Shown piece after piece: positions 8,202 through 17,689 of a DNA stretch of 64,000 bases. The DNA lies in NCBI GenBank assembly GCA_903929795.1, contig CAIYWC010000091.1, positions 108,038 through 172,037 on the forward strand, written 5' to 3'. Numbering within the stretch: the stretch's first letter is position 1; each line of letters begins with the position of its first letter. The DNA comes from an uncultured Myxococcales bacterium (GTDB taxonomy: Bacteria; Myxococcota_A; UBA9042). A model generated the notes under the pieces. It was not told where the DNA came from and ran no database searches. It saw only the letters and a list, made by a program, of their open reading frames with translations. Made by a program: the position numbers and the translations under genes.

Positions 8202-9740
8202 CTACTTGACGCGAATCCGCACCAAGCAGGTCCGACCGTCCGCGGTACAGACTGGATCCCTGCCGATTTGCGCCCACATCGCCTCGACTGAGCCGCCGGA
8301 TGCGGGCGTCACCAGCATCTGGTCCATCGAGAACGCCGCACCAAAATTGACGCCTTGCAGCGGCGGATGCAGTTGCCGCAGCGCCGTCGCCAGCGCGTTG
8401 CCGCCCAGATGGCCCGGCAGGATGCCCGTGGCGACCGGTTTGCGATACAGCAAGCCCATGTCGGCCGGTCGGAGCACCGCGGGCTGCGCGCCCAGCGACG
8501 TCGCCATGATGCCGGGCAGGTGCGCGAGCAGGTTGCGGCGATCGGGCGCGGCGAGCCGCTGGTCGGCCAAAAACGCCAGCAATGTCGCGATCGCCAGCAC
8601 GACGCCGCCCGCGCGCACGCCCGGGGAGCCGCGCGCCCACAGCTCGCGCGCGACGTCCACCGCGAGGACCGCCGCCAGCAGGATCAGGCCCGGCGCGAGA
8701 AGCGCCACGCCATCGACCAGGCCCGGGGTCGGTAGACCCAGCCAAACGAGCGCGAGCGCGGTACCAAAAACCACGGCGCTCGGCAGCGCGGTCGGGTCGC
8801 TCGGCCGGCGGATCGCACCCACCGCCGCCGCGCAGGCGAGCACCAGCACCGGCGTCGTGATTTGGCCGGCGAAAACGACGAGCGGGCCCAGCAGCGGCCA
8901 GTCCGCCACGCCGCCGAGCAATGGCGCCACCGTGGGCGCGCGCCACTCGGCGATCTGCCGGGTCCACGCCAGCTTGAGGCCACCCGCGCCATAAGTCGCC
9001 GCCACGATGCCGGCGGCCAGCGCGAAGCCCGCCAGATTGGGCACCGTCACCGCGTGCGGCCACAGGCCTTCGTGCGGCTCGACGCCAGCCAGCGGCTCCA
9101 CGCCGCGCCGCAGCGGCAGGATCAGCACAGCCAGGAGTGCGACGACCGCGAGCGGCAGCCCCAGCGGATGCAGCAGCACGAGGCACGCCAGCGCCACGCC
9201 AAGCAGCACCGCCGAGAGCAGCGGCCGCGCCCAAGCAATCAGGCCCGCCAGCACGGCCAACAGCAGCGCGGCGGCCAAAGGCGCCTCCGCACCCACGGTC
9301 GTCAGCAGCCCGCGCGACAGTGGCCAGAGCAGGAACAGGCCCACCGCGGCGATCGCGGCGGTCAACCCGCGCAGCTGCCATGCCACCAGGAGCACCGTCG
9401 CCAGCAAGCCCCCCGCGGCCGCAAATTGCCAGACCGAGACGGCTTGCCCCAGCGACAGGCCGACCGCCGCACTCTTGCGCCACAGCAGGGCCACCAACCC
9501 GACGTCGGGCACGCCCCCGGGACGCGCCACGCCGTCCAGCCACGACGCGGCCGACGCCGCCCAATCCAGTCCACGCACTTGCAGCACGCCGGCCAGCCCC
9601 AGGCACAGACCGATGGCCAGAAACCGCCCCGACGGGGCCAGCCAGCGCGGGGACCGGGGCGACGGCCGCGGCGCCTCAGGCGGCTCTGGCGGCTTTGCCG
9701 CAGAGGCAAGGTCAATCGTGGCGATCGAATCAGAGTTCAT
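8202..9740 (-). CDS. Polytopic membrane protein, GT-C glycosyltransferase-like
   Basis: A 512-residue membrane protein with a Pro-rich cytoplasmic N-terminus and many hydrophobic helices (for example LLLAVLAGLIAWARPLL and VVALLAVLILPL), followed by a C-terminal soluble segment. The pattern of helices, the periplasmic loop after the first helix and the phrase GLLTTVGAEAPLAAALLL resemble GT-C (PMT/ArnT-like) glycosyltransferases that use lipid-linked sugars, but the usual acidic catalytic loop is not clear, so this is a fold-level guess. Its ATG overlaps the stop of the upstream gene (ATGA at 9737-9740), so both belong to one operon and probably one envelope process. Confidence 0.6.
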   Translation of the reverse strand: MNSDSIATIDLASAAKPPEPPEAPRPSPRSPRWLAPSGRFLAIGLCLGLAGVLQVRGLDWAASAASWLDGVARPGGVPDVGLVALLWRKSAAVGLSLGQAVSVWQFAAAGGLLATVLLVAWQLRGLTAAIAAVGLFLLWPLSRGLLTTVGAEAPLAAALLLAVLAGLIAWARPLLSAVLLGVALACLVLLHPLGLPLAVVALLAVLILPLRRGVEPLAGVEPHEGLWPHAVTVPNLAGFALAAGIVAATYGAGGLKLAWTRQIAEWRAPTVAPLLGGVADWPLLGPLVVFAGQITTPVLVLACAAAVGAIRRPSDPTALPSAVVFGTALALVWLGLPTPGLVDGVALLAPGLILLAAVLAVDVARELWARGSPGVRAGGVVLAIATLLAFLADQRLAAPDRRNLLAHLPGIMATSLGAQPAVLRPADMGLLYRKPVATGILPGHLGGNALATALRQLHPPLQGVNFGAAFSMDQMLVTPASGGSVEAMWAQIGRDPVCTADGRTCLVRIRVK

Positions 9741-10471
9741 GGCGTGGGCCTGCCGATCTGGTCGTGCTTTGCCGGCGGCGTGCGCGCCAGCGGCTTGTCG
9801 ATCGGCGTCTGCTCACCCGGCGCCCGGCGCTTGCCGGTCATCAGCACTTCGGCGCACGCCAGCCGCCAGTCGTTGTCCCCGGCCGAGATCTCCAACCGCA
9901 GCTCGCCGCGCATGCGACCGTTGGGCAAATCCACATCGAGATCCGGGTGATCGCGGCCGTCCATCGCCGTCAGCGTGCCGACCGACTGGCCCGCGGCGAA
10001 GATCTGCAGGCGCGTGGCCTGACCGCTCGCGACGTCGTCCAGCAGCCGGAGGCGCGCTTCCAAGTGGTCGCCGATGTTCAGCTCCGGCCACTTCACGATC
10101 GTCATCGCGTTGCCGGCGTGCGGGTGCAGCCAAAGACAATGAATCGGCTTGCCCGCGGCCAGACCGGCGTACGGACCAACAAACGCGAAATCCTGCGCGC
10201 CGCAATGCCAGCGACCGTCGCCTGGCTGCCACGTGCAGGGCTGCTCCGCGCTGCCTGGCTTGCGCACGGACACGACCGCCGTGGACAGGTGTTCTTCCGC
10301 GCGAAAGGTCGCGTCGGGCGCGTTTTGCGCGTCGGCGGGCGCACGCAGGGACAGCCACAGCGCGGCGATCGCCGCAGACAGCGCCAGGATCGTCCACAGG
10401 CCGATCGGCGTCGTCGACGCAGCTTGCGGCGGCGCGGCGCGATCGCGAAGTTCCAGACGGGTCCAGGCCAT
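9737..10471 (-). CDS. Single-pass membrane protein of unknown function
   Basis: A 244-residue protein. ATG 10471 is chosen because GGAGG lies just upstream; the longer frame to 10612 adds an Arg-rich stretch without domain features. After about 20 residues there is one membrane helix (GLWTILALSAAIAALWLSL), then an extracytoplasmic domain rich in beta segments with two Cys in CTWQPGDGRWHC that could pair. I do not recognise the family. It overlaps the downstream GT-C-like gene by four bases, so the two are almost certainly co-translated. Confidence 0.7.
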   Translation of the reverse strand: MAWTRLELRDRAAPPQAASTTPIGLWTILALSAAIAALWLSLRAPADAQNAPDATFRAEEHLSTAVVSVRKPGSAEQPCTWQPGDGRWHCGAQDFAFVGPYAGLAAGKPIHCLWLHPHAGNAMTIVKWPELNIGDHLEARLRLLDDVASGQATRLQIFAAGQSVGTLTAMDGRDHPDLDVDLPNGRMRGELRLEISAGDNDWRLACAEVLMTGKRRAPGEQTPIDKPLARTPPAKHDQIGRPTP

Positions 10472-11474
10472 GTGCCTCCGACGAGGTGATCGCCGCTGTG
10501 TAGCCGTCTGAGTAGCGCAGCGGACCGTTCTGCGCAAGGGTTGCCGCTGGATCCGCGGGCGGTTGCGCGGCAGCGGGTTTGACACGGCCCCCCGGGCGCC
10601 GTATCTTGTCATGGCCCTCAGGGTGACCGCGTGGGGTTGTGGTTCAGCGCGTGGCTATGGAGCCATGACTGCGGACCGGCGACCTGCTGTGCTGTCTGGA
10701 ACGAGCGACGATGTCTGAAACGAGGTGCTGAGCGCTCTGTGATGAGCCGCGACGCGCCTCCAGGACGAGCCGAGCTGTCTGGAACATGCAGAGCATCCCC
10801 GCAAAGGTCACCTGAGCGTGAAGCGTCGCCGTTGGCCGCTGCTGAGGCAGCGATCTGGAGGCGGTGCGACGCGCGGGCGCTGCCGGTTCAAAGTGGACCA
10901 GCGCGCCAACCGGCCCGTGTGTGCGGCTTCCTCGCAGGAGCGTGCGCCCACGGATGAGGCACGGACGACTGAGCAGGTTGCCTTTTGCGGGCAGCCGACC
11001 GACCGCCAGCGCTGGCAAGCTTGCACGCGTTTGGCACCTGCGGAGGAGTTCCGGCTGCACGGAGAGCCGATGGCACATGAAGTTTGGCCCGCGTGGAGTA
11101 CGCCGCCCTTTGTGACCGTCATTTTCCGTTGCCAGGCTGAACTCGCCGCAAGAGCGTAGAGCGACTTCGCGATGTTTCGAACGACCACTGCAACTTCGGT
11201 AACCCGCGCCCCCGCATCTGGCGGTTGGGCGTGGCGCCGAGCCGATTGCCGATCAGACCATATGCGTCGATCGACGCGATCGCGCTTTTCTGCAGTGCTA
11301 TCCAGCACATCCCGCTCCTGCGTTTCAGCCTCTGCTTTGTCGTTCCTGCCGATGCAACCCCAGTCCTCCGGTCGCGCTGGCTAGAAAAGCCGCGAGTCGC
11401 GCCGAGTTGGACTGATCGCGCTGTCATTCGCCGGGCTCTTGCCTGCGTGAACGGCCGCATCGGAGTGTGAGAAA
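10472..11474. other. 1-kb gene-free stretch upstream of RNase E/G
   Basis: No credible gene on either strand: the open frames are short, Arg/Cys-rich and without ribosome binding sites. The bases GTCTGGAAC occur twice and GTCTGAAAC once between about 10690 and 10790. No hallmarks of RNase P RNA, tmRNA, SRP RNA or tRNA were found. It contains the promoter for the membrane operon on the left and probably a long leader for RNase E/G on the right. RNase E mRNAs in enterobacteria have long regulatory leaders, so a structured leader is possible here. Confidence 0.5.
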
Positions 11475-14219
11475 ATGGCTACATCAACGACGGGTTCCGT
11501 CACCAAGCGGATGCTCATCAGCGTCGATCGCGACGAGGCCCGCGCCGCGGTCGTGGAAGACGACCAGCTCGTCCATCTGGAAATCGAGCCGGCAAACCGC
11601 AACACCTGCAAGGGCAACATCTACCGCGCCGTGGTGGCGCGCGTGGAGCCCTCGCTGCAGTCGGCGTTTGTCGATTTTGGCAACGACAAGCAGGGCTTTC
11701 TGCCGGTCGGCGAGATTCACCCCAAGCTGCGCGGCGGCAACCACGACAAGCGCGCGGCGATTCAGGATTTGCTGAAGGCCCGCACGGAAATCATGGTGCA
11801 GGTCGTGCGCGACGAAATCGGCCAGAAGGGCGCGACGCTGTCGACGTTCATCAGCCTGCCGGGCCGCTATCTGGTGCTGATTCCGGAGAGCGACAACGAA
11901 AAGGCTGGAGTATCGCGGAAGTTGAGCGATGAGGCGCGAGATCGCGTCAAGAAGCTGACCGAGACGATGAAGGTGCCGGAAGGCTTTGGCCTGATCGTGC
12001 GGACGGCGGGCGACACCGCGACTGAGCTGGAATTGGTCAAGGATTTGACGTACTTGACGCGGCAGTGGGAGCACATCACCGCCAAGTACGACGAAGGCAA
12101 GGGCCCGCAACTGCTGTACGCCGAACGCAGCCTGCCGGTGCGCTTTGTGCGCGACTATTTCACCAAGGACATTGAGGAAGTCGTCATCGACGACGACGCC
12201 ACGTTGCACGAAGTGGGTGAATTCCTGCAGGTTTTGATGCCGCGCGGCCTGGCTGCGGTGGTGCGTTACGCCGGCGACATGCCGCTGTTTGCGCGGTACG
12301 GCGTGGAAGGCAAGGTCGAGGACGTGTTCGCGCGCCAGGTGTTCCTGCCGTCGGGCGGCTCGATCGTGATTGACCAGACCGAAGCGATGGTGGCGATCGA
12401 CGTCAACTCTGGACGCATGAAGGAGAAAGACATCGAGGAAACGGCGCGCGCGACCAACATCGAGGCGGCGCAGGAGATTGCCCGGCAGATGATTCTGCGC
12501 GACATGGGCGGCCTGATCGTCATCGATTTCATCGACATGCGCGAAAAGAAGTACGTTCGCGAGGTGGAGCTGGCGATCAAGGACGCGTTCAAGAACGACA
12601 AGGCGCGAACAAAACTCGGGCATATCAGCGAGTTCGGCTTGCTGGAGATGTCGCGGCAGCGCATCAAGTCGTCGGTGAACAAGGGCACGTTTGACAGCTG
12701 CCCGCACTGCAGCGGCATCGGCCGGATTCGCTCGATGGAGAGCGTCGGCGCGTCCGTGCTGCGGCGCATCTACGACACGGTCGCCAAGAAGGACACGACC
12801 ACGCAAAAGCGCGTGCGCGCCGTCATGGCGATGGTGCCACCCGCGGCCGCGCGTTACCTGCTGAATTCACGGCGCCATGAGCTGTACGTGCTGGAAAAAC
12901 AGTACCACCTGACGATTGAGATCGTGCCGGTGGACGGGCTGTGCGCGTCGCAGGTCGTGCTGGAGCATCTGGAGGAAATCCCGGCGGAGACGTCCGACGA
13001 GCGCGTGGATCGCCAGCGGCTGCTGCGCGTGACGCAGGAGCTCGACCTGGTGCGCAACCAGCTGATCAAGCGGGAAGAAGCGCGGGTGACGCTGGAGACG
13101 ACGGCGGCGCGGCGATCGGCGAAGGTCGACTACGCGGACATCTACGCGAAGGTGCGCGAGACGACGGGCCCGGCGGAAGCGGCGGAGAAGTCCAAGCTCG
13201 AAGCGGCCCAGAAGGCGGCCGAGCAGCCGCGCGCGCAGGTCGTGGACGACGAGGAGACCTGGCTGGAAGAAACGCCAGCGCCGAAGTCGTTCTGGTCCGA
13301 GTTGAAGAGCTTCTTTGGCTTGGCTGAACCGACGCCGCCGCCGCAGCGCGCCAAGGTGACCAAGCCGGTTGCCGCGACGCCCGCGCTGGCGCCCACGCCG
13401 ACCGAGAGCCGGCGGCCGCCGCGCGAACAACGCGACCACCGGGATCACCGCGAGCATCGCGAACCGCGGCCCGTGCCGCACGCGGACGCGGCCAGCTTGC
13501 CCACCGAGAGCCGGGACGGTCCGCGCGACCAGGATCGCGAGCGCGATCGCGATGGCCGGCGTCGCCGTCGGGGTCGCGGCGATCGGCCGGAAGGCCAGCG
13601 CGCGGAAGGTCAGCGCAACGACAGCCTGCGTCCGGAAGGCCAGCGGCCGCAGGGCCTGAGCCAGGAGACGCCGGCGCCGGCGGAGCCGCGTGAAGATGAG
13701 GAAGCGCTGACTGTGGCGACGGAAAGCCAGATCGCTGCGGCCGCGCCGGCGGTGGCCCTGGGTGCGGACGGTCAAGCGCCGCGCGAGGGCGCGCCGCGCC
13801 GTCGCCGTCGCCGTCGCCGTTCGGGTCGGGATGCGGCGGGCAACCAGCTGCCGCAAAATGAGGATGGCACGCCGGGCGACGAGGGCGACGACGGCCTGGA
13901 CGCGGGTGGCGAGGAGCTGGGCAGCGACGACACCATGAGCGCGCAGCAGGATGACGGCGAGGAGCCGGGGGTCGAGACGGCGCAAGCGGAAGTCGCGGCT
14001 GCTGAGCCCGCGCCGGAAGCGGCCGAGGCCAAAGTGGCCCAAGCTGTGGCAGCGGAGCCGGCTGAAGAAGCCGTGGACGTTTCCGCGGCCATTGCCGAAG
14101 AGATCGCGCGTTTGCGCGACGCCGCGGGCACACCTGCGCCTGCGCCCGAGCCCACGCCTGCTGTCGAACCGCCGTCGGCCAAGAACCGCTTCGTGGTCGA
14201 TTTGCGATCCGGTCGCTAG
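11475..14219 (+). CDS. rne: Ribonuclease E/G
   Basis: A 914-residue endoribonuclease of the RNase E/G family, which processes rRNA and starts mRNA decay. The N-terminal S1 domain is seen in NIYRAVVARVEPSLQSAFVDFG. The catalytic core holds the metal-binding aspartates in AIDVNSGR (near 308) and IDFIDMR (near 351), and the Zn-link motif CPHC near 410 that joins dimers in RNase E. From about residue 600 the protein turns into a disordered, basic, Arg-rich and Ala/Glu-rich tail with repeats (EGQR units, an Arg-rich run RRRRRRRR), as expected for a degradosome scaffold. The long tail argues for RNase E rather than RNase G. It is preceded by a long gene-free region. Confidence 0.93.
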   Translation: MATSTTGSVTKRMLISVDRDEARAAVVEDDQLVHLEIEPANRNTCKGNIYRAVVARVEPSLQSAFVDFGNDKQGFLPVGEIHPKLRGGNHDKRAAIQDLLKARTEIMVQVVRDEIGQKGATLSTFISLPGRYLVLIPESDNEKAGVSRKLSDEARDRVKKLTETMKVPEGFGLIVRTAGDTATELELVKDLTYLTRQWEHITAKYDEGKGPQLLYAERSLPVRFVRDYFTKDIEEVVIDDDATLHEVGEFLQVLMPRGLAAVVRYAGDMPLFARYGVEGKVEDVFARQVFLPSGGSIVIDQTEAMVAIDVNSGRMKEKDIEETARATNIEAAQEIARQMILRDMGGLIVIDFIDMREKKYVREVELAIKDAFKNDKARTKLGHISEFGLLEMSRQRIKSSVNKGTFDSCPHCSGIGRIRSMESVGASVLRRIYDTVAKKDTTTQKRVRAVMAMVPPAAARYLLNSRRHELYVLEKQYHLTIEIVPVDGLCASQVVLEHLEEIPAETSDERVDRQRLLRVTQELDLVRNQLIKREEARVTLETTAARRSAKVDYADIYAKVRETTGPAEAAEKSKLEAAQKAAEQPRAQVVDDEETWLEETPAPKSFWSELKSFFGLAEPTPPPQRAKVTKPVAATPALAPTPTESRRPPREQRDHRDHREHREPRPVPHADAASLPTESRDGPRDQDRERDRDGRRRRRGRGDRPEGQRAEGQRNDSLRPEGQRPQGLSQETPAPAEPREDEEALTVATESQIAAAAPAVALGADGQAPREGAPRRRRRRRRSGRDAAGNQLPQNEDGTPGDEGDDGLDAGGEELGSDDTMSAQQDDGEEPGVETAQAEVAAAEPAPEAAEAKVAQAVAAEPAEEAVDVSAAIAEEIARLRDAAGTPAPAPEPTPAVEPPSAKNRFVVDLRSGR

Positions 14220-14249
14220 TGGCGCGAACCCAAGGTTCGATCCACTAGC
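14215..14249 (+). terminator. Long hairpin at the RNase E/G stop codon
   Basis: GCTAGTGG (14215-14222) pairs with CCACTAGC (14242-14249), and inside it CGAACC pairs with GGTTCG around the loop CAA. The stem starts within the stop codon. No T-run follows. It is the first of several hairpins in this intergenic region and may protect the mRNA end or act in termination with a factor. Confidence 0.45.
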
Positions 14250-14320
14250 TGGCCGCGGCTGCGGCCAGGCAGACGCGTGAAACGCCGCGAATTCACTTCG
14301 CGAAGTTCTTGCGCGGCTGG
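14248..14320 (+). ncRNA. Structured RNA-like element, copy 1
   Basis: A 71-base core (14250-14320) aligns without gaps to 22490-22560, with 53 identical bases. It has a GC hairpin (TGGCCGC/GCGGCCA, loop GGCT), then an outer stem that joins CAGACGCG to CGCGGCTG and encloses GTGAA paired with TTCAC, followed by the conserved run TTCGCG. Several differences between the copies are compensatory pairs. It lies directly after RNase E/G on the same strand. I do not recognise a known RNA family; it may be a small RNA, a 3' element or a repeat. Confidence 0.55.
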
Positions 14321-14334
14321 AACAAAAACCAAAA

Positions 14335-14369
14335 GCTGGTGGGGTGAATTCCAGATTCACCCCGCTAGC
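14335..14369 (+). promoter_or_regulatory. Strong hairpin in the leader of the NtrC-type regulator
   Basis: GGGGTGAAT (14341-14349) and ATTCACCCC (14355-14363) form a perfect 9-bp stem with loop TCCAG, extended outward by GCTGGT and GCTAGC with two G-U pairs to about 15 bp. It ends 17 bases before ATG 14387, so it could affect translation of the regulator or end transcription from RNase E/G. Confidence 0.4.
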
Positions 14370-14386
14370 CGACCCGAGAGGCTGCA

Positions 14387-15835
<1,449 letters not shown>

Positions 15836-15892
15836 ACATGCTGACCGATTTCCGACATCAAGCACTTTGGGTCAGACCTGACGCAGTTCGAG

Positions 15893-15943
15893 CTGGGACC
15901 GCTTGCGTGCACCCGCGCTGGCACGCCACGGGTCGGGGACGGA
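15893..15943 (+). repeat. Dispersed repeat, copy 1
   Basis: From CTGGGACCGC to GGGACG this segment matches 61707-61755 at about 41 of 48 bases and the reverse complement of 59827-59878 slightly less well. It contains a conserved inverted repeat GCGTGC/GCACGC. A further GGGTCAGA match lies upstream at 15869-15876, separated by a 16-base insertion relative to the other copies. It sits just before the gene at 15969. Confidence 0.7.
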
Positions 15944-15968
15944 CGATCGTGAACTTTGGTCGGAGTGC

Positions 15969-17528
15969 ATGATGCGACACACGCCCCGACAGGTTCAACT
16001 CCCGATTGCGCAAGGCGTTGGCCCGTGGCTGGACCACCTGGGCCGGCCGCTGCGCCACGCGTTGGTGCCGTCGGCCGAAGCGCGGGCGGAACCGGTGGTG
16101 CTGGCCGCTCTGGACGAGGCGCTGCGGTTCGCCGACGCCAGCCGGATCGCCGCCGAAATCATCGACTGGCACGCGCGTGGGCGACGGTCGGACGTGCTCG
16201 CGGGCGCGCTGGGTGCGTGGGTGGCGAACCGGCCAGGTGGGCTGCTGGACCCGGCGTGGCTGGCGCTGGCGGACGCGCTGCGGACCGCGAGCGATTTTGA
16301 CCCCGCGCGCGCGGCGCTGCCGTGGCTTGTGGCGGCGACGCTGGTGGGTGAACGGCTGGGCGGGCGGCCGCTGCTGCATCCGGCGACGGCGGCGGGCGCG
16401 GGCACCCAAGCCGAGCTGGCCGCGCACGTGGCGGCGCGCGATGCCGGCGCAGCAGAATCGAGCGTGGCAGCGGCGATCGCCGCGGGTCGGCCGCTGGCGG
16501 AAGTGGAACGCGGCCTCCTGACGCTGGCCGCCCTGTATCCCGGCGACGGCGGCGTGACGGTCCTGGCGGTCACGCGGCTGGCGGATCTGCGCGCAGCGGC
16601 TGGCGAATCGGCGGTGGCAGCGATCCTGCCGCGTTTTGCCCGCGCGCTTGCGGAACGGCCCGAAGCGCTGGCCTACACGCAGCAGCATCCGGGGCGGATC
16701 GCCGCGGTGGCTTCGCGTTTTGCCGCGATGGCAGCGGCGGAAAGTGCTGAGAAAGGCAAGGCTTTTGCTGAGCCGAAATTTCGCCCGCACGTGCTTGACG
16801 GCAAGGGCGACGCGCCGTACCGCGCGTCGGTCAAGGCCCTGGAATTCGGCGTGCCGCACGAGATTCTGGCGCAGTCGCTGTCGCTTGCGGCGTCGGAGCG
16901 GCTGCTGCGGTTCGATCCGCGCTGGCAAGTCGACGAGACCGTGGCCGAAGACCGCGCCGACGCGATGCAGTTGCTGCTGCTGACTTCCGCGGTCCGGCGG
17001 CTGCGGGCCGATTTGACGGCCGAGCAGTGGCTGCCGCTGTACCTGTTCGCCGTCGGCTTGGTACACGCGTCGGCGCCCTTGGACGCGCCTGAACGCGATC
17101 GCGTGGCCCTGCCGGAGCCGGCGCAGCTGCACCAAACGTGGGATCATGGCCCGGAGATCGCCAAAATTGTCGCGGCCCTGCACAAACAGGACGGCGAGCG
17201 GGCCATCGCGGTCCTGCGCGCGTATTTTCTGCTGGCGCTGCCCGAACAGCCGCTGTGTGCGCAGCTGCTGGAAGCGGCGCTCACCGACGTCGCGCCGCTG
17301 CCGGTGGACGCCGCGCGGGCGATTGCGCTGATGACGGCCGCTGTGGACGAATTCCAAGCGCTGGCCGCGCATCCGCACCGGGAAACGCCGCTGTGCGCCG
17401 CACTGCGCGCGCTGTCGGCGGCACCGGCGAACCGGCGAACGGCAGCGTTGGGCTCGTTGGCAATCGATGCCCGCACGGGCGCGCTGGCGCCGCGGCACCT
17501 GGTGGAAGCCGGGCCCGCGTTGGGCTAG
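15969..17528 (+). CDS. Ala-rich helical protein of unknown function
   Basis: A 519-residue cytoplasmic-looking protein with no signal peptide or membrane segment. It is Ala/Leu/Arg-rich and predicted by eye to be almost all helical, with many short repeats of the type found in helical solenoids. A more conserved-looking section lies in the second half (VLDGKGDAPYRASVKALEF and QTWDHGPEIAKIVAAL). I do not recognise the family. ATG 15969 is chosen because GGAG lies 5 bases upstream; an adjacent ATG at 15972 is also possible. A dispersed repeat lies directly before it. Confidence 0.65.
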   Translation: MMRHTPRQVQLPIAQGVGPWLDHLGRPLRHALVPSAEARAEPVVLAALDEALRFADASRIAAEIIDWHARGRRSDVLAGALGAWVANRPGGLLDPAWLALADALRTASDFDPARAALPWLVAATLVGERLGGRPLLHPATAAGAGTQAELAAHVAARDAGAAESSVAAAIAAGRPLAEVERGLLTLAALYPGDGGVTVLAVTRLADLRAAAGESAVAAILPRFARALAERPEALAYTQQHPGRIAAVASRFAAMAAAESAEKGKAFAEPKFRPHVLDGKGDAPYRASVKALEFGVPHEILAQSLSLAASERLLRFDPRWQVDETVAEDRADAMQLLLLTSAVRRLRADLTAEQWLPLYLFAVGLVHASAPLDAPERDRVALPEPAQLHQTWDHGPEIAKIVAALHKQDGERAIAVLRAYFLLALPEQPLCAQLLEAALTDVAPLPVDAARAIALMTAAVDEFQALAAHPHRETPLCAALRALSAAPANRRTAALGSLAIDARTGALAPRHLVEAGPALG

Positions 17529-17571
17529 CGCAAGAATCCAGCGATGCACCACGCGCGGCCGCCAAGTGCGC

Positions 17572-17601
17572 TTGCGCGATGCACCTTTGTGCGCCTATAC
17601 T
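17572..17601 (+). promoter_or_regulatory. Candidate promoter for the lipoprotein gene at 17690
   Basis: TTGCGC (17572-17577) and TATACT (17596-17601) are separated by 18 bases. The -10 box matches five of six consensus bases, and the gene starts about 90 bases downstream. Pattern match only. Confidence 0.45.
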
Positions 17602-17689
17602 CCCGCGCCCGTTCGGCGAAGCACTCTTGTGGAAGTCCTGCTGCCGCCACGACACCAACCCTTTGGACTGGCTCCAAGAAGAGGCTGAC

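Noticed and set aside
10644..11308. Minus-strand frames of 144 and 166 residues in the gene-free stretch
   Set aside because: Arg/Ser/Cys-rich with no domain-like pattern and no ribosome binding site; they overlap each other in different frames.
14230..14242. tRNA T-loop-like GGTTCGATCC after RNase E/G
   Set aside because: It is one arm of the hairpin at 14215-14249; no acceptor, D or anticodon stem can be drawn around it.
15858..17552. Minus-strand frame of 564 residues opposite the helical protein gene
   Set aside because: Gln/Arg/His-rich antisense frame with no start signal; the plus strand has a GGAG site and Ala/Leu-rich helical composition.
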